Assembly: GCF_013214175.1 (NCBI RefSeq)
Contig: NZ_JABSPA010000003.1
Span: 372,001 to 436,000 of the forward strand
From: Colwellia sp.
GTDB taxonomy: Bacteria > Pseudomonadota > Gammaproteobacteria > Enterobacterales > Alteromonadaceae
Length of the DNA stretch: 64,000 bases
Direction of reading: 5' to 3'
The notes beneath the pieces were generated by a model. The model did no database searches, had not been told where the DNA came from, and saw only the letters and a program-made list of their open reading frames with translations. The translations under genes and the position numbers were made by a program. This document shows, piece after piece, positions 26,467 through 37,249 of this stretch (its first letter is position 1; each line of letters opens with the position of its first letter).

Positions 26467-28773
26467 GTGCAAAATAGAACGAATAAAGAGTTAGCGTTAC
26501 TGTCATCAACGGCTATAACAGCAATAGTTTTATTACCAATTATTGCTCTGAGAATCTTTAAGCAAGAATATATTGTCGCCTTGGCAGATCTGTTTTTAGT
26601 CATTATGCTAATTTCTGCTTTTTCCTATACTTATAGAACCGGTAAAGTAGAGTTATCAGCCACTATCATTGCAGTACTTGCATCAGTCACTTGGATTTTA
26701 CTGTTATCTTTTAAAGGTTTTTTCTATTCTTTTTGGGCCTTTCCTTTAATCATCGCAGCATTTTATTTACTCAGGCCGCTATTTGCCTTACTGCTCTTTA
26801 CTTGCTCTTTTAGTACTTTTTTTATCAATACCTACCTAGATTATAATTGGGTATTAATGCTGATTATTTTACCTGCATATACTATAACCAGTGCCTTTGC
26901 TTATATCTATTCGGTCACAGTAGAAATAAACAATAGTAAGATTCAAGCGAATCAAAGATTATCAAGATATAGAAATGAAATCCTTGAACTCATTGTAAAT
27001 TCAAGCTCATTGAATAAAGTTCTGCGTGCCATTGTAAGTTCGGCTGAATTTGAATTTAAAGAGGTACGCTGTAGTATTTTACTACTTAACGAAGCGAGAA
27101 CTAATCTAACTGTGGGAGCAGGGCAGTCCCTGCCTGATTTTTATAACCAAGCTATTGAAGGTGTTGAAATCGGTGAGGGTGTTGGCTCTTGTGGCAGTGC
27201 TGCATTTACCGGTAAACGTGTCATTGTTGAAGATATCGCTACACATCCTTTTTGGGCTCAGTGGGTTGAGTTGGCAGCAAAGGCAAAGTTAGGCGCTTGT
27301 TGGTCAGAGCCGATAATCTCTTCATCGGGTGAAGTTATTGGTACCTTTGCTATTTATCATGAACAAAAGGCCAGCCCTACGAAAGAGCAATTTGATTTAA
27401 TAGATAATTTCTCTCAACTTGCCAGTATTGCTATTGAACGTGTGCAAGCGAATAAAACCATTTGGCGCCATGCTAACTTTGACTCGTTAACTGGCCTACC
27501 TAATCGAAATATGATGAGAGAACACCTTGGTTTAGCATTAAAGACTTGTCAAAGAAATCGCACCAAGCTGGCCATCGTTTTCTTAGATCTCGACAACTTT
27601 AAAGATGTAAACGATACCTTAGGTCATGATGTTGGTGACGCGCTATTGGTAGAAGTCGCTAAGCGGATAAAAGCTGTTATGCGTGAAAATGACATTGTTG
27701 CCCGTTTAGGTGGTGATGAGTTTGTCATTATTATCAATGATCTTAAAGGTTTAGATAGCCTTAATAGAATTTGCCAACAGATAATTAGCACATTGAGTAC
27801 ACCTTATTCACTGGTGGGGGAGACTATTCATACCTCAGGCAGCCTTGGTGTCACCATTTACCCTGACGATGCTACCAATATTGATATCTTGCTAAAGAAT
27901 GCCGATCAGGCCATGTATAGTGCAAAAAGCTTAGGTAAAGAAAATTACCAATTTTTTACTGCCTCTATGCGTGACGCGATTAATAATAGAGTGGCGTTAA
28001 TCAGCGATATAAGAAAGGCCATAGATAACAAAGAGTTTAGCCTGGTTTATCAGCCAATCATTAATCTATCAAACAATGAAATATACAAAGCGGAAGTATT
28101 AATACGTTGGAATCACCCTACTAAAGGTTATATCAACCCTGAGCTATTTATTCCCCTTGCAGAGGAAACCGGGTTAATCATTGAGATCAGTGATTGGGTT
28201 TTTAAAGCGGCAGTTCAAACCATTGATACTTTACGAACTGAATTTCATCCAGATTTTCAGCTGAGCATTAATACTTCTCCGCTGCAGTATCAAGCAGATA
28301 AAGGCAATATTATTAACTGGCTGGTCAGCCTGCAAAAAGAGGGTATTGCACCCGGTGCTATTGCTTTAGAAATAACAGAAAACTTATTGATGGAATCAGG
28401 CGATAAGATTAATGATATTTTTGAATTGATTCATAACGCCGGTATTGCTATTTCGATTGATGATTTTGGCACCGGCTACTCTTCGCTGTCATATTTAAAG
28501 TTATTTAAAGCAAACTATTTAAAAATAGATAAATCATTTGTACAGAAAATGCTACCAGAGAGCGATGACTTAGCGCTTTGTGAAGCCATTATTATGATGG
28601 CAAAGAAATTGAAGATGAAAGTGATTGCTGAAGGCATAGAAACAGAGCAACAACAGCAGCAATTGCAACAGCTCAATTGTGAATATGGCCAAGGATACTT
28701 ATTTGCTGAGCCTTTACCATTCGAGCAGTTTAAAAACTACCTGGCAGAAAATAAGCTTAGATCTTTGTCTTGA
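26467..28773 (+). CDS. Membrane GAF-GGDEF-EAL c-di-GMP enzyme
   Basis: 768 residues from a GTG start with AAAGGG about 11 nt upstream. Five or six membrane segments (residues about 10-155) are followed by a GAF domain (about 190-325), a GGDEF domain with intact RLGGDEF at about 413-419, and an EAL domain in which the signature reads EVL (about 543). Other EAL catalytic motifs are intact: EITENLL, DDFGTGYSS, KIDKSFV, AEGIETE and QGYLF. Both synthase and phosphodiesterase activities are possible. It senses a membrane or GAF-bound signal and sets the c-di-GMP level that the PilZ protein at 7.1 kb could read. Confidence 0.9.
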   Translation: MQNRTNKELALLSSTAITAIVLLPIIALRIFKQEYIVALADLFLVIMLISAFSYTYRTGKVELSATIIAVLASVTWILLLSFKGFFYSFWAFPLIIAAFYLLRPLFALLLFTCSFSTFFINTYLDYNWVLMLIILPAYTITSAFAYIYSVTVEINNSKIQANQRLSRYRNEILELIVNSSSLNKVLRAIVSSAEFEFKEVRCSILLLNEARTNLTVGAGQSLPDFYNQAIEGVEIGEGVGSCGSAAFTGKRVIVEDIATHPFWAQWVELAAKAKLGACWSEPIISSSGEVIGTFAIYHEQKASPTKEQFDLIDNFSQLASIAIERVQANKTIWRHANFDSLTGLPNRNMMREHLGLALKTCQRNRTKLAIVFLDLDNFKDVNDTLGHDVGDALLVEVAKRIKAVMRENDIVARLGGDEFVIIINDLKGLDSLNRICQQIISTLSTPYSLVGETIHTSGSLGVTIYPDDATNIDILLKNADQAMYSAKSLGKENYQFFTASMRDAINNRVALISDIRKAIDNKEFSLVYQPIINLSNNEIYKAEVLIRWNHPTKGYINPELFIPLAEETGLIIEISDWVFKAAVQTIDTLRTEFHPDFQLSINTSPLQYQADKGNIINWLVSLQKEGIAPGAIALEITENLLMESGDKINDIFELIHNAGIAISIDDFGTGYSSLSYLKLFKANYLKIDKSFVQKMLPESDDLALCEAIIMMAKKLKMKVIAEGIETEQQQQQLQQLNCEYGQGYLFAEPLPFEQFKNYLAENKLRSLS

Positions 28774-28948
28774 ATAGCAATTTTTACCGGCACAAATTTT
28801 ACTTAGCAATTGTACCAATAACATAGCTAATGAAATATCTTATTTAATTATAAAATATTGAGCCAGTTCAATAGATTGTTGATAAATATCAGCTAGAATT
28901 ATTAGGTGTTTAATTAACCAGTTAACATTTAACTTGAGGTTTTTGAAT

Positions 28949-30382
28949 ATGTCTAAAAAGAAACTAACCACCGCTGCTGGCTGCCCAGTGGCTGATAATC
29001 AAAACATTATGACCGCAGGTCCACGCGGGCCGCAACTTTTACAAGATGTTTGGTATTTAGAAAAATTAGCACATTTTGATCGTGAAGTGATACCCGAAAG
29101 ACGTATGCATGCAAAAGGCTCTGGTGCCTTTGGTAAGTTTACGGTTACCCATGACATCAGCAAATATACTCGGGCAAAAATATTTTCAGCAATAGGTAAA
29201 GAAACCGAGTTATTCACTCGCTTTACTACCGTAGCAGGTGAGCGTGGCGCCGCCGATGCCGAGCGCGATATTCGCGGCTTTGCCGTTAAGTTTTACACCG
29301 AAGAGGGCAATTGGGATTTAGTTGGTAATAACACGCCAGTGTTTTTCTTAAGAGACCCGTTAAAATTTCCCGACTTAAATCATGCGGTAAAACGTGACCC
29401 TAAAACCAATATGCGTAGTGCTACTAATAACTGGGACTTTTGGACCTCATTGCCTGAAGCATTACATCAAATTACTATCGTAATGAGCGATCGCGGTATT
29501 CCAGCCACATACCGTCATATGCATGGTTTTGGCAGTCATACCTTTAGCTTTATCAATGCCGATAACGAACGCTTCTGGGTCAAGTTTCACTTAAAATCGC
29601 AACAAGGTATTAAAAATTTATCCGACTCTGAGGCCGAAGCCATCGTTGGTAAAGACCGAGAAAGTCATCAAAGAGACTTATTTGAATCTATTGAAAATAA
29701 TGACTTTCCCAAGTGGACCTTAAAAGTGCAAATCATGCCGGAAGCGGATGCCAAAAAAGTCGCTTATCATCCCTTTGATTTAACTAAGATATGGCCACAC
29801 AAAGATTATCCGTTAATTGACGTTGGTGTAATGGAATTAAACCGCAATCCGGAAAACTTCTTTGCTGATGTTGAACAATCAGCTTTTAATCCCGCCAATG
29901 TCGTACCTGGTATCAGTTTTTCACCGGATAAAATGCTGCAAGGTCGATTATTTTCCTACGGTGATGCTCAACGTTATCGCTTAGGGGTTAACCATAATCA
30001 CATTCCGGTAAATGCGCCGCGCTGTCCGGTAAATAGTTATCACCGAGATGGAAAAATGCGCACCGATGGCAATCACGGAGCAACTATCGGCTATGAGCCA
30101 AACAGCAAAGGTGAGTGGGCTGAGCAACCAGATTTTTCAGAGCCGCCACTAGATTTACAAGGTTATGCTGCTCATTGGGATCACCGAGAAGATGAGGATT
30201 ATTTTTCTCAAGCAGGTGACTTATTTCGCTTAATGTCTGCAGAGCAGCAACAAGTCTTGTTTGATAATACCGCCGGTTCAATGAGCGATGTGCCTGATGA
30301 AATAAAGCAGCGCCATATTAAGCATTGTACCGCGGCGGATGCTGCTTATGGTGCCGGGATAAAAGCGGCATTAGGTTTATAA
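28949..30382 (+). CDS. katA: Monofunctional haem catalase
   Basis: 477 residues from the ATG at 28949, preceded by TTGAGG at 9 nt; a TTG five codons upstream overlaps that site and is rejected. Catalytic residues are visible: His54 in [12 protein letters not shown], the Asn of VGNNTP near 127, and the haem-ligand Tyr337 in [14 protein letters not shown]. The length and lack of a signal peptide fit small-subunit clade 3 cytoplasmic catalases. It destroys hydrogen peroxide inside the cell. It is convergent to katG, and OxyR lies just beyond, so peroxide regulation is likely. Confidence 0.93.
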   Translation: MSKKKLTTAAGCPVADNQNIMTAGPRGPQLLQDVWYLEKLAHFDREVIPERRMHAKGSGAFGKFTVTHDISKYTRAKIFSAIGKETELFTRFTTVAGERGAADAERDIRGFAVKFYTEEGNWDLVGNNTPVFFLRDPLKFPDLNHAVKRDPKTNMRSATNNWDFWTSLPEALHQITIVMSDRGIPATYRHMHGFGSHTFSFINADNERFWVKFHLKSQQGIKNLSDSEAEAIVGKDRESHQRDLFESIENNDFPKWTLKVQIMPEADAKKVAYHPFDLTKIWPHKDYPLIDVGVMELNRNPENFFADVEQSAFNPANVVPGISFSPDKMLQGRLFSYGDAQRYRLGVNHNHIPVNAPRCPVNSYHRDGKMRTDGNHGATIGYEPNSKGEWAEQPDFSEPPLDLQGYAAHWDHREDEDYFSQAGDLFRLMSAEQQQVLFDNTAGSMSDVPDEIKQRHIKHCTAADAAYGAGIKAALGL

Positions 30383-30451
30383 TCTGTTATTGGAGTTGAT
30401 ATAAGAGCTATTAAGAAAAATTGATATAGCTTGATAGCTGATGTAACAATT

Positions 30452-30488
30452 AAAAAGCGAGTACAACCAAGGGCGGTACTCGCTTTTT
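30452..30488. terminator. Bidirectional terminator between katA and katG
   Basis: AAAAAGCGAGTAC and GTACTCGCTTTTT form a 13-bp stem with an 11-nt loop. The A/T ends give a U-tract in both directions, serving the two convergent genes. Confidence 0.9.
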
Positions 30489-30514
30489 ATTCTAAGTTCA
30501 GTGAAAGTCTAAGC

Positions 30515-32737
30515 TTATTTTAAGTCAAAGCGATCTAATTGCATGACTTTAACCCAAGCGGCAATAAAGTCATTAATGAACTTCTTATCGGCATCGTCTG
30601 AGGCGTAAACTTCAGCAATGGCTCTTAATTCAGAGCTAGAGCCAAAAATTAAATCAACCGGTGTTGCTTGCCACTTTAATTGACCTGAAGCGCGATCATG
30701 ACCTAAGTAAATCCCAGCTTTAGCTTCATCTTTACTCCACACGGTAGCCATATCTAATAAGTTGACAAAGAAGTCATTACTTAGCACTCCAGGATTGTTG
30801 GTGAATACACCGTAAGATGAGCCATCGTAGTTGGCATCAAGCGTACGCATACCACCAACAAGTACCGTCATTTCAGGAACATTTAGACCAAGAGAGTTGG
30901 CTTTATCTACCAACATTTCTGCTGGTGACATATAACTTTCATCGGTATAGAAGTTACGGAAACCATCAGCCTTTGGTGCTAAGTAATTAAACGATTTAAC
31001 ATCAGTTTGCGCTTGGCTCGCATCAGCACGACCGGGAATAAATGGCACGGTAACTTGAGTGCCCGCTTGCTTGGCGGAATTTTCGATGGCGGCAGCGCCA
31101 GCTAAGACGATTAAATCAGCCAGTGAAACTTTGCTCGAAGACGATTGCTTGTTGAATGTCGCTTGAATACCTTCAAGTTTAGCTAATACTTTGCTTAACT
31201 CTTTCGGGTTATTTGCTGCCCAACTATTTTGTGGCGCAAGGTTTAAACGAGCACCATTAGCACCACCACGCATATCAGTAACTCTATGACTAGACGCTGC
31301 TGCCCATGCTGTTTTTACTAACTCAGCAGTAGTTAAACCTGAGTTAACAATTTGCTTTTTTAGCTTGTCGATATCTTTGTTGGTAATAAGCGGGTGTTTT
31401 ACTGCTGGAATAGGGTCCTGCCAAGTTAATACTTCACTTGGCACTTCTACGCCAACATATCTTGCTCTAGGTCCCATATCTCTGTGAGTTAACTTAAACC
31501 AAGCTTTAGCAAAGGCTTTATCAAATTGCGTAGGGTCTTTTCTGAAACGCTCAACAATTTTGCGAAAGCTAGGATCTTCCTTCAAAGCAATATCGGTAGT
31601 GAACATAATAGGTGCGTTACGCTTATTAGGGATGTGAGCATCAGGCACTAAATTAGCCGCTGCTTTATTGTCAGGAATCCACTGTTTTGCACCTGCGGGG
31701 CTTTTTGTTAGTACCCAGTTAAAGTTCATTAGATTGTCTAAGTAATTAGATGACCACTTTGTCGGGGTAACCGTCCATGCGCCTTCTAAGCCGCTGGTAA
31801 TGGTATCTGCGCCAACACCGGTACCGCATTTGTTTTTCCAGCCTAGGCCTTGGTTTTCAATACTTGCCGCCGCTGGCTCTGCGCCAACACATTTGTTAGG
31901 TTTTTTCGCGCCATGAGCTTTACCTAAAGTATGGCCACCGGCAAGTAATGCCACTATTTCTTCATCATTCATTGCCATACGGCCAAATGACATTCTGATA
32001 TCTTTAGCAGCTAACAGCGGATCAGGGTTACCGTGTGGACCTTCCGGATTAACATAAATCAAGCCCATTTCTACTGCTGCCAATGGGCCTTTTAGTTTAC
32101 CCTTTTTATCTCGACGTTCATCAGTAAGCATGGCTGTTTCAGGTCCCCAGTAAACTAAATCAGGTTCCCAGTCATCGGTTCTACCACCAGCAAAACCAAA
32201 GGTTTTAAAGCTCATAGATTCAAGGGCAACATTGCCTGAAAGTACCATTAAATCAGCCCAAGAAAGTTGACGGCCGTACTTTTGTTTAACCGGCCATAAT
32301 AAACGACGGGCTTTGTCTAAATTGGCATTATCTGGCCAGCTGTTCAGCGGGTCGAATCGTTGTTGTCCGCCAGATGCACCACCACGGCCATCATGCACAC
32401 GATAAACACCAGCACTGTGCCAAGCCATGCGTATCATCAATGGACCATAATGTCCCCAATCGGCTGGCCACCAAGATTTTGAATCGGTAAGTGTGGTTTG
32501 AATGTCTTTTTTAAGATGAACTAAATCAAGGCTGGCAAACTCTTTGGCATAATTAAATTGCTCGCCGTAAGGGTTGGATTCAGCGCCATGTTGACGCAGT
32601 GGCATTAGGTTTAGTTGTTCAGGCCACCAAAATTGATTGGTTTTTGCTTCGTTGCTTGCTAACACCGTTGCTGGTAATAGCATTGATGAGAGCGCAACAG
32701 AAATTGCCGCAGCAATAGGCAGTGTTTTTTTTAACAT
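30515..32737 (-). CDS. katG: Exported catalase-peroxidase
   Basis: 740 residues. An N-terminal signal peptide ([20 protein letters not shown]) predicts periplasmic location, like KatP-type enzymes and unlike most KatG. Active-site residues are present: Arg103, Trp106 and His107 in [10 protein letters not shown]; Tyr228 in LIYVNPEG and Met254 in RMAMND, completing the Met-Tyr-Trp crosslink; proximal His269 in [11 protein letters not shown]. The second, haem-less domain is complete. It removes peroxide outside the cytoplasm. AGAGGAA before the ATG supports the start. OxyR is divergent, 240 bp away. Confidence 0.95.
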   Translation of the reverse strand: MLKKTLPIAAAISVALSSMLLPATVLASNEAKTNQFWWPEQLNLMPLRQHGAESNPYGEQFNYAKEFASLDLVHLKKDIQTTLTDSKSWWPADWGHYGPLMIRMAWHSAGVYRVHDGRGGASGGQQRFDPLNSWPDNANLDKARRLLWPVKQKYGRQLSWADLMVLSGNVALESMSFKTFGFAGGRTDDWEPDLVYWGPETAMLTDERRDKKGKLKGPLAAVEMGLIYVNPEGPHGNPDPLLAAKDIRMSFGRMAMNDEEIVALLAGGHTLGKAHGAKKPNKCVGAEPAAASIENQGLGWKNKCGTGVGADTITSGLEGAWTVTPTKWSSNYLDNLMNFNWVLTKSPAGAKQWIPDNKAAANLVPDAHIPNKRNAPIMFTTDIALKEDPSFRKIVERFRKDPTQFDKAFAKAWFKLTHRDMGPRARYVGVEVPSEVLTWQDPIPAVKHPLITNKDIDKLKKQIVNSGLTTAELVKTAWAAASSHRVTDMRGGANGARLNLAPQNSWAANNPKELSKVLAKLEGIQATFNKQSSSSKVSLADLIVLAGAAAIENSAKQAGTQVTVPFIPGRADASQAQTDVKSFNYLAPKADGFRNFYTDESYMSPAEMLVDKANSLGLNVPEMTVLVGGMRTLDANYDGSSYGVFTNNPGVLSNDFFVNLLDMATVWSKDEAKAGIYLGHDRASGQLKWQATPVDLIFGSSSELRAIAEVYASDDADKKFINDFIAAWVKVMQLDRFDLK

Positions 32738-32977
32738 GGGAGTTCCTCTTTTGCCAAATTAGTGATAATTAATTTAGTGAATAATTACTAATAAAGTAGT
32801 GATAAATAAATTTATATAAATCATAGAGAAAGCCGCAGTATTTGAATATTTGATTAACTTGAAGATAAGCTTCTATTTTTCTAATGGTCAAACAGGTGAC
32901 TAATTTGGTATTTCTGATTAAAATCATCTTCATGTTCTATAAAAGCTGATATTAAATTATCATTAAGTCATCAAAAT
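32738..32977. promoter_or_regulatory. Divergent katG-oxyR control region
   Basis: 240 bp between two divergent genes, the expected site of OxyR binding. A GATAAGCTTCTAT block and the short palindrome GATTAAAATC are present, but neither fully matches the tandem ATAG-half-site pattern, so the operator is not placed. Confidence 0.5.
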
Positions 32978-33886
32978 ATGATCTCATTAAAACAACTGCA
33001 CTATGCATTAGCCATAGAAAAGACCTTACACTTTAAAAAGGCGGCAGAGGCATGCAATGTCTCACAATCGGCTTTAAGTACCGCCATTTCTGAATTTGAG
33101 AAACAATTAGGTATTACTGTATTTGAACGCAATAATAAGCAGGTATTAGTCACCAATAAGGGGCAATTGATATTAAATAAAGCTAAAAAGGTGAAGTTGG
33201 AATTAGACGAGCTATTACAAATAGCGCAAAGCGATAAACAGCCATTTTCTAGCCCGATGACTTTGGGAGTGATCCCGACCATTGGTCCTTATCTGTTACC
33301 TAAAGTTTTACCGGAAGTTAGAAAACAGTATCCGAGTTTTAAATTAAAAATCATTGAAGACCAATCACATGTGTTAGTTGAAAAGGTCAGAACAGGTGAG
33401 ATTGATGCCGCTATATTGGCTTTGCCTTACCCCATTGATGGTTTAATGAGTTTTGAATTTTGGCAAGAGGATTTTTATTGGGTTTGTCATAAAGATGAAT
33501 GCCCAGATAAAGTTCAGGAAATTAGCAGTGATGAGCTAGAAATTGATAAGTTGATGTTGTTAAAGGATGGTCATTGTCTAAAAGAACACGCCTTAGCTGC
33601 GTGTGACTTGCGAAATAAAAAGCAAGACACCGATTTTGATTCCGCCAGCTTACATACCTTAATTCAAATGGTTGCCGGAAAGCTTGGTACTACACTCGTG
33701 CCACAAATGGCCTTAGACCAACTAACCTATAACGAATCAGAAATTAGGGCTATTCACCTAAATGAACCCGGCCCTCATAGAACCATTGCTTTAGTGATTA
33801 GGCCCAATTATGTCAGAACCGATGAGTTAACTATGCTGCAAGATATTTTCACTGCGCAATTAACCAATAAATGTAGCTTGGCATAA
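32978..33886 (+). CDS. oxyR: Hydrogen peroxide-sensing LysR regulator
   Basis: 302 residues: a LysR winged HTH (about 1-60, FKKAAEACNVSQSALSTAISEFEKQLG) and an effector domain. The redox switch is intact, with Cys200 in LLKDGHCL and Cys209 in LAAC, nine residues apart as for E. coli Cys199 and Cys208. Peroxide would form the disulfide and activate catalase genes; katG lies divergently upstream and katA beyond it. The ATG follows a leader with no strong ribosome binding site. Confidence 0.94.
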   Translation: MISLKQLHYALAIEKTLHFKKAAEACNVSQSALSTAISEFEKQLGITVFERNNKQVLVTNKGQLILNKAKKVKLELDELLQIAQSDKQPFSSPMTLGVIPTIGPYLLPKVLPEVRKQYPSFKLKIIEDQSHVLVEKVRTGEIDAAILALPYPIDGLMSFEFWQEDFYWVCHKDECPDKVQEISSDELEIDKLMLLKDGHCLKEHALAACDLRNKKQDTDFDSASLHTLIQMVAGKLGTTLVPQMALDQLTYNESEIRAIHLNEPGPHRTIALVIRPNYVRTDELTMLQDIFTAQLTNKCSLA

Positions 33887-34082
33887 GTTTGTTTTACTTA
33901 GGCTTAGTTCTGCTTAGTTTGGTTTAGCTAGCTCTAGCTTATTTTTTAACTTACTGTGGATTTAGTGATTTAGTGATTTAGTGATTTAGTTTTATAGAAG
34001 AATATGTTCGATATTGTTAAATTTACTGAATCACGCTGGTGGTGCACAATAGTTTCATCTTAAATAAACAAGGTGAAGAAAA
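33887..34082. repeat. 8-bp repeat (33959-33990) in the spacer after oxyR
   Basis: GATTTAGT occurs four times in tandem at 33959-33990, preceded by degenerate CTTAG-rich sequence just after the oxyR stop codon. No terminator was identified. Confidence 0.7.
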
Positions 34083-34244
34083 ATGAACAATATAATCAGT
34101 AATTTAATAAACTCAGTAATTAACCCGGTAATTAATACTTTAAAAGTAATGTTCAAGTTAACTAGTGCTAAAAAAGCAGAACTTAGTTGTAACTACTCAA
34201 ATAACTATTATGGCGATCAATATTGCCAGACAAAGTCAATATGA
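34083..34244 (+). CDS. Small protein, 53 residues, unknown
   Basis: ATG at 34083 with AAGGTGA 7 nt upstream, a good ribosome binding site. The peptide begins M-N-N-I-I-S-N-L-I-N-S, is amphipathic for about 25 residues, then KKAELSC and a Tyr/Asn-rich end with a second Cys (YYGDQYC). No family is known to me. A small hairpin (GCGGGTCTG and CAGACCGCT, with one bulge) follows. It could be a small envelope-associated protein. Independent of oxyR as far as can be seen. Confidence 0.55.
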   Translation: MNNIISNLINSVINPVINTLKVMFKLTSAKKAELSCNYSNNYYGDQYCQTKSI

Positions 34245-34341
34245 AGATTAGCGGGTCTGCTTTAAGTAACAAAACAGACCGCTAAAACTAGCTTTAAGCG
34301 TCAATCAGCAAGCAGAAAATAGCAAACACCTAGCCACATCG

Positions 34342-35157
34342 TTAATCAATTCCCCTTGATAGATATTTCTTCGGTGAACAGCCCAGTTGTTTCTTAAACC
34401 CTGTGATAAAAGCAGAGGTTGATTCATAACCCAATTCAAAAGCAATATTGGTAAGCTGAGTACCGGTATTCAGCATTTCTAATGATTTCAATATTTTTAG
34501 TTTTTGCTTCCAGCGACTAAAACCCATACCGTAATACTTGTTAAATAATCGGTTTAAGGTCCGGCTTGATGCGCCCACTTTAGCCGCCCATTGCTCAATG
34601 GTTAATTTGTTGGCTGGATCATGGTTGAGCTCATCTATGATGGGCAGCAACCTTTTGTCCTTGATGGTTGGCATAAATAATTCATTACTCGGCGCTATGG
34701 CTAATCTATCGATTAATACCCGCGTCAATCGACTAGTTTGCTCGGTTTCTTGGTAATGTTCAGGCCAGCTTGCCACTTCTAATAACAGTGATTTTAATAG
34801 CGGATCTACCGTTAAGGTTCGTACTGAATTACCTAGCTCTTCACTCCAAGCAGGGTCTATATACAAGCTACGGTTACTGACACTGTTTTTACAAAAATGT
34901 TGATGCTGGGTTTTAGCCGGTAACCACAAAGCTTGCTCTGGTGGGATGACAAAGACACCGGTACTGGTTTCAATATGCATCACACCTCGACAAGAATAAG
35001 ACAACTGTGACCATGGGTGAGAATGGCTGACTATTTGTGTCATGGCCTTAAATTCACCAGAGGTTGATACTATTGGTCGAGGCAGTGCTGGATATAGTCT
35101 ACTTGGGCTTTCCAGATGCCACTTTGATTTTGTCTGTTTAGATAAACTTAATGTCAT
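34342..35157 (-). CDS. AraC family transcriptional regulator
   Basis: 271 residues: a cupin-like sensing domain (about 30-110, HSHPWSQLSYSCRGVMHIETSTGVFVIPPEQALWLPA) and two C-terminal HTH units (about 170-265, KLTIEQWAAKVGASSRTLNRLFNKYYGMGFSRWKQ, and AFELGYESTSAFITGFKKQLGCSPKKYL). It is divergent from the MFS gene, 110 bp away, and is the likely regulator of that transporter; the ligand is unknown. Confidence 0.9.
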   Translation of the reverse strand: MTLSLSKQTKSKWHLESPSRLYPALPRPIVSTSGEFKAMTQIVSHSHPWSQLSYSCRGVMHIETSTGVFVIPPEQALWLPAKTQHQHFCKNSVSNRSLYIDPAWSEELGNSVRTLTVDPLLKSLLLEVASWPEHYQETEQTSRLTRVLIDRLAIAPSNELFMPTIKDKRLLPIIDELNHDPANKLTIEQWAAKVGASSRTLNRLFNKYYGMGFSRWKQKLKILKSLEMLNTGTQLTNIAFELGYESTSAFITGFKKQLGCSPKKYLSRGID

Positions 35158-35268
35158 AATTAACCTATGTGGTCACTTGAACTTGATCATATACTGGCCA
35201 TTCTAGATAAACAAGTTATGTATTTAGCTCATCAGCTATTTAGGCTTTAATAAATTTTCGGGAATAGT

Positions 35269-36477
35269 ATGGATACCAAGGCAACGGAAAATAAACTTAA
35301 TTCGACAGGGAATAGTGAGACTAAAGGTTGGCAAACACCTTTTGTTTTTCTTGTGGTTGCCAGCATAGTTATGTCAGTAACCTTTGCCGCATGGTTGGCA
35401 ATGCTCAATAATTTTGCCATTGAGCAAGCCGCATTCACTGGTGCTGAAATAGGCGTTTTACAATCACTAAGAGAAATCCCCGGGTTTTTGGCTTTTACTG
35501 CGGTATTTGTTTTATTGGTCTTAGCTGAGCAAACTTTTGCCTTGGTTTCACTGTGTATTTTATCAATAGGTGTTGCTATAACGGGATTTTTTCCCAGTAT
35601 TTACGGGCTTTATGCTACGACAGTATTGATGTCTATCGGTTTTCATTATTATGAAACTGTAAATACTTCATTAAGTTTACAATGGTTTGATAAAGAAGAA
35701 ACAGCCGTAAAATTAGGCCAACTGATGTCGATTAAATCGGCGTCCTCATTAGTTTGTTATGCCTTAATTTGGCTAGGTTTTAGCTTTTTTTCGACTAGTT
35801 ATCAATTGCTGTATCTGTTTTTTGGCTTAACAGGTTTAATACTGACCCTGTGGCTGGCTTATGTTATGCCAAAATTTACCATAGCCCACAGTCAGCATAA
35901 AAAAATAATCTTACGAAAGCGTTACAGTTTATATTATTTACTGACCTTTTTAGCGGGCGCGCGTCGACAAATATTTGTCGTTTTTGCCGGTTTCTTGATG
36001 GTAGAAAAATTTGGTTACAGCGTTCAGCAAATCACCTTGCTCTATATGATTAATCATGTGATTAACTTTTTCTTAGCGCCTAAAATTGGTGCTTGGATAG
36101 CCAAAGTAGGCGAGAAAAGGGCACTAACTCTAGAATATATTGGCTTAGTTATTGTATTTATTGGTTATGCGTTAGTGGAGTCGGCAGATATTGCCGCAGT
36201 GCTTTATGTTATTGACCATTTGTTTTTTGCTATGGCGATAGCCTTAAAGACCTATTTTCAAAAAATAGCAGACCCTAAAGATATTGCTTCAAATTCAGCG
36301 GTAAGTTTTAGCATTAATCATATTGCCGCAGTGGTAATTCCTGCCAGTTTTGGTTTGATATGGCTGTATGATCATTCACTTGTTTTTTATGCAGGTGCAG
36401 CCATTGCTCTGGCTTCCTTGGTTGCTAGTCAATTTATTAACCTAGAGCATAATAAAAATCAGCGTGTTGTGGCTTAG
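35269..36477 (+). CDS. MFS transporter
   Basis: 402 residues with about 12 membrane segments and the central loop after helix 6 (KFTIAHSQHKKIILRKR). Typical MFS motifs are loose, so the substrate is unknown. CGGGAAT precedes the ATG by about 4 nt. The divergent AraC gene suggests inducible expression, probably of an efflux or uptake system. A degenerate ~20-bp tandem duplication starts at the stop codon. Confidence 0.85.
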   Translation: MDTKATENKLNSTGNSETKGWQTPFVFLVVASIVMSVTFAAWLAMLNNFAIEQAAFTGAEIGVLQSLREIPGFLAFTAVFVLLVLAEQTFALVSLCILSIGVAITGFFPSIYGLYATTVLMSIGFHYYETVNTSLSLQWFDKEETAVKLGQLMSIKSASSLVCYALIWLGFSFFSTSYQLLYLFFGLTGLILTLWLAYVMPKFTIAHSQHKKIILRKRYSLYYLLTFLAGARRQIFVVFAGFLMVEKFGYSVQQITLLYMINHVINFFLAPKIGAWIAKVGEKRALTLEYIGLVIVFIGYALVESADIAAVLYVIDHLFFAMAIALKTYFQKIADPKDIASNSAVSFSINHIAAVVIPASFGLIWLYDHSLVFYAGAAIALASLVASQFINLEHNKNQRVVA

Positions 36478-36666
36478 CTCGTTTACATGACAGAGCTAGT
36501 TTGCATGGCACAGCAGCATAAGCAGGTTTTGTTGAGAATTTTTTGCAACGAATACTGCCTACTTTTAAGGGCGTACCATTAATAAAAGCAGGCGCCTTGA
36601 TCATTAATAGCTCAGGTGTCCTGATTCACGTATCTTCACGTTTCTTTAAATAACTTGGGTATAAAC

Positions 36667-37020
36667 ATGATTAGAAATTTTATAACCTGTGAAAAAATAA
36701 CCGATAAAAATAGCCATGGTGGCGAAGGTGTCATCGAAATTCAAAAAATGTTCAAGCGTGAAGATTTTAGCGGCGCTTGGGATTTTGCCTTGCGGGTAAT
36801 CATGCCGCCCAACTCATCAATGGGACTGCATCAACATGGTGACGATGAAGAGATGTATATCATCCTTAGTGGCGAAGGGCTTATGACCATTGAAGGCAAA
36901 GAGCAGAGGGTGGCAAAAGGCGATATGATTTTAAATCAGCCCTTTGGTAACCATGGCTTATTAAATGATAGTAATAAAAATATTGAATTACTCATTATAC
37001 AAGCGAGTAACAAAGGCTAA
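36667..37020 (+). CDS. Small cupin protein
   Basis: 117 residues from the ATG at 36667; an in-frame TTG four codons upstream is rejected. The single cupin domain carries both motifs: GLHQHGDDEEMYIILSGEG (His55, His57, Glu61 or 62) and a second motif ending at His96 (PFGNHGLLN). These would bind one metal ion. Function is not predictable: isomerase, dioxygenase or a sensor. The ribosome binding site is weak. Confidence 0.8.
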   Translation: MIRNFITCEKITDKNSHGGEGVIEIQKMFKREDFSGAWDFALRVIMPPNSSMGLHQHGDDEEMYIILSGEGLMTIEGKEQRVAKGDMILNQPFGNHGLLNDSNKNIELLIIQASNKG

Positions 37021-37249
37021 ACAAGCATTAGCTAATAGCCGAGTATGGCTATGATTGGCTATGATTTGAGTGTCGATATTCTAACTTTCCGATAGGAAGC
37101 ATGCATAAGTAAGAGTGAAATTTTCGATAAAAGGTCATACCAGTAAAGTGGTTTAGGGTATAATCTTTATACTTAAAGCCAGCGAAGCTATTCGCTGGTA
37201 TAATTGATAAATAAACAACTCATTTTAGGTTAGTAGATAAGTAGTAGCT

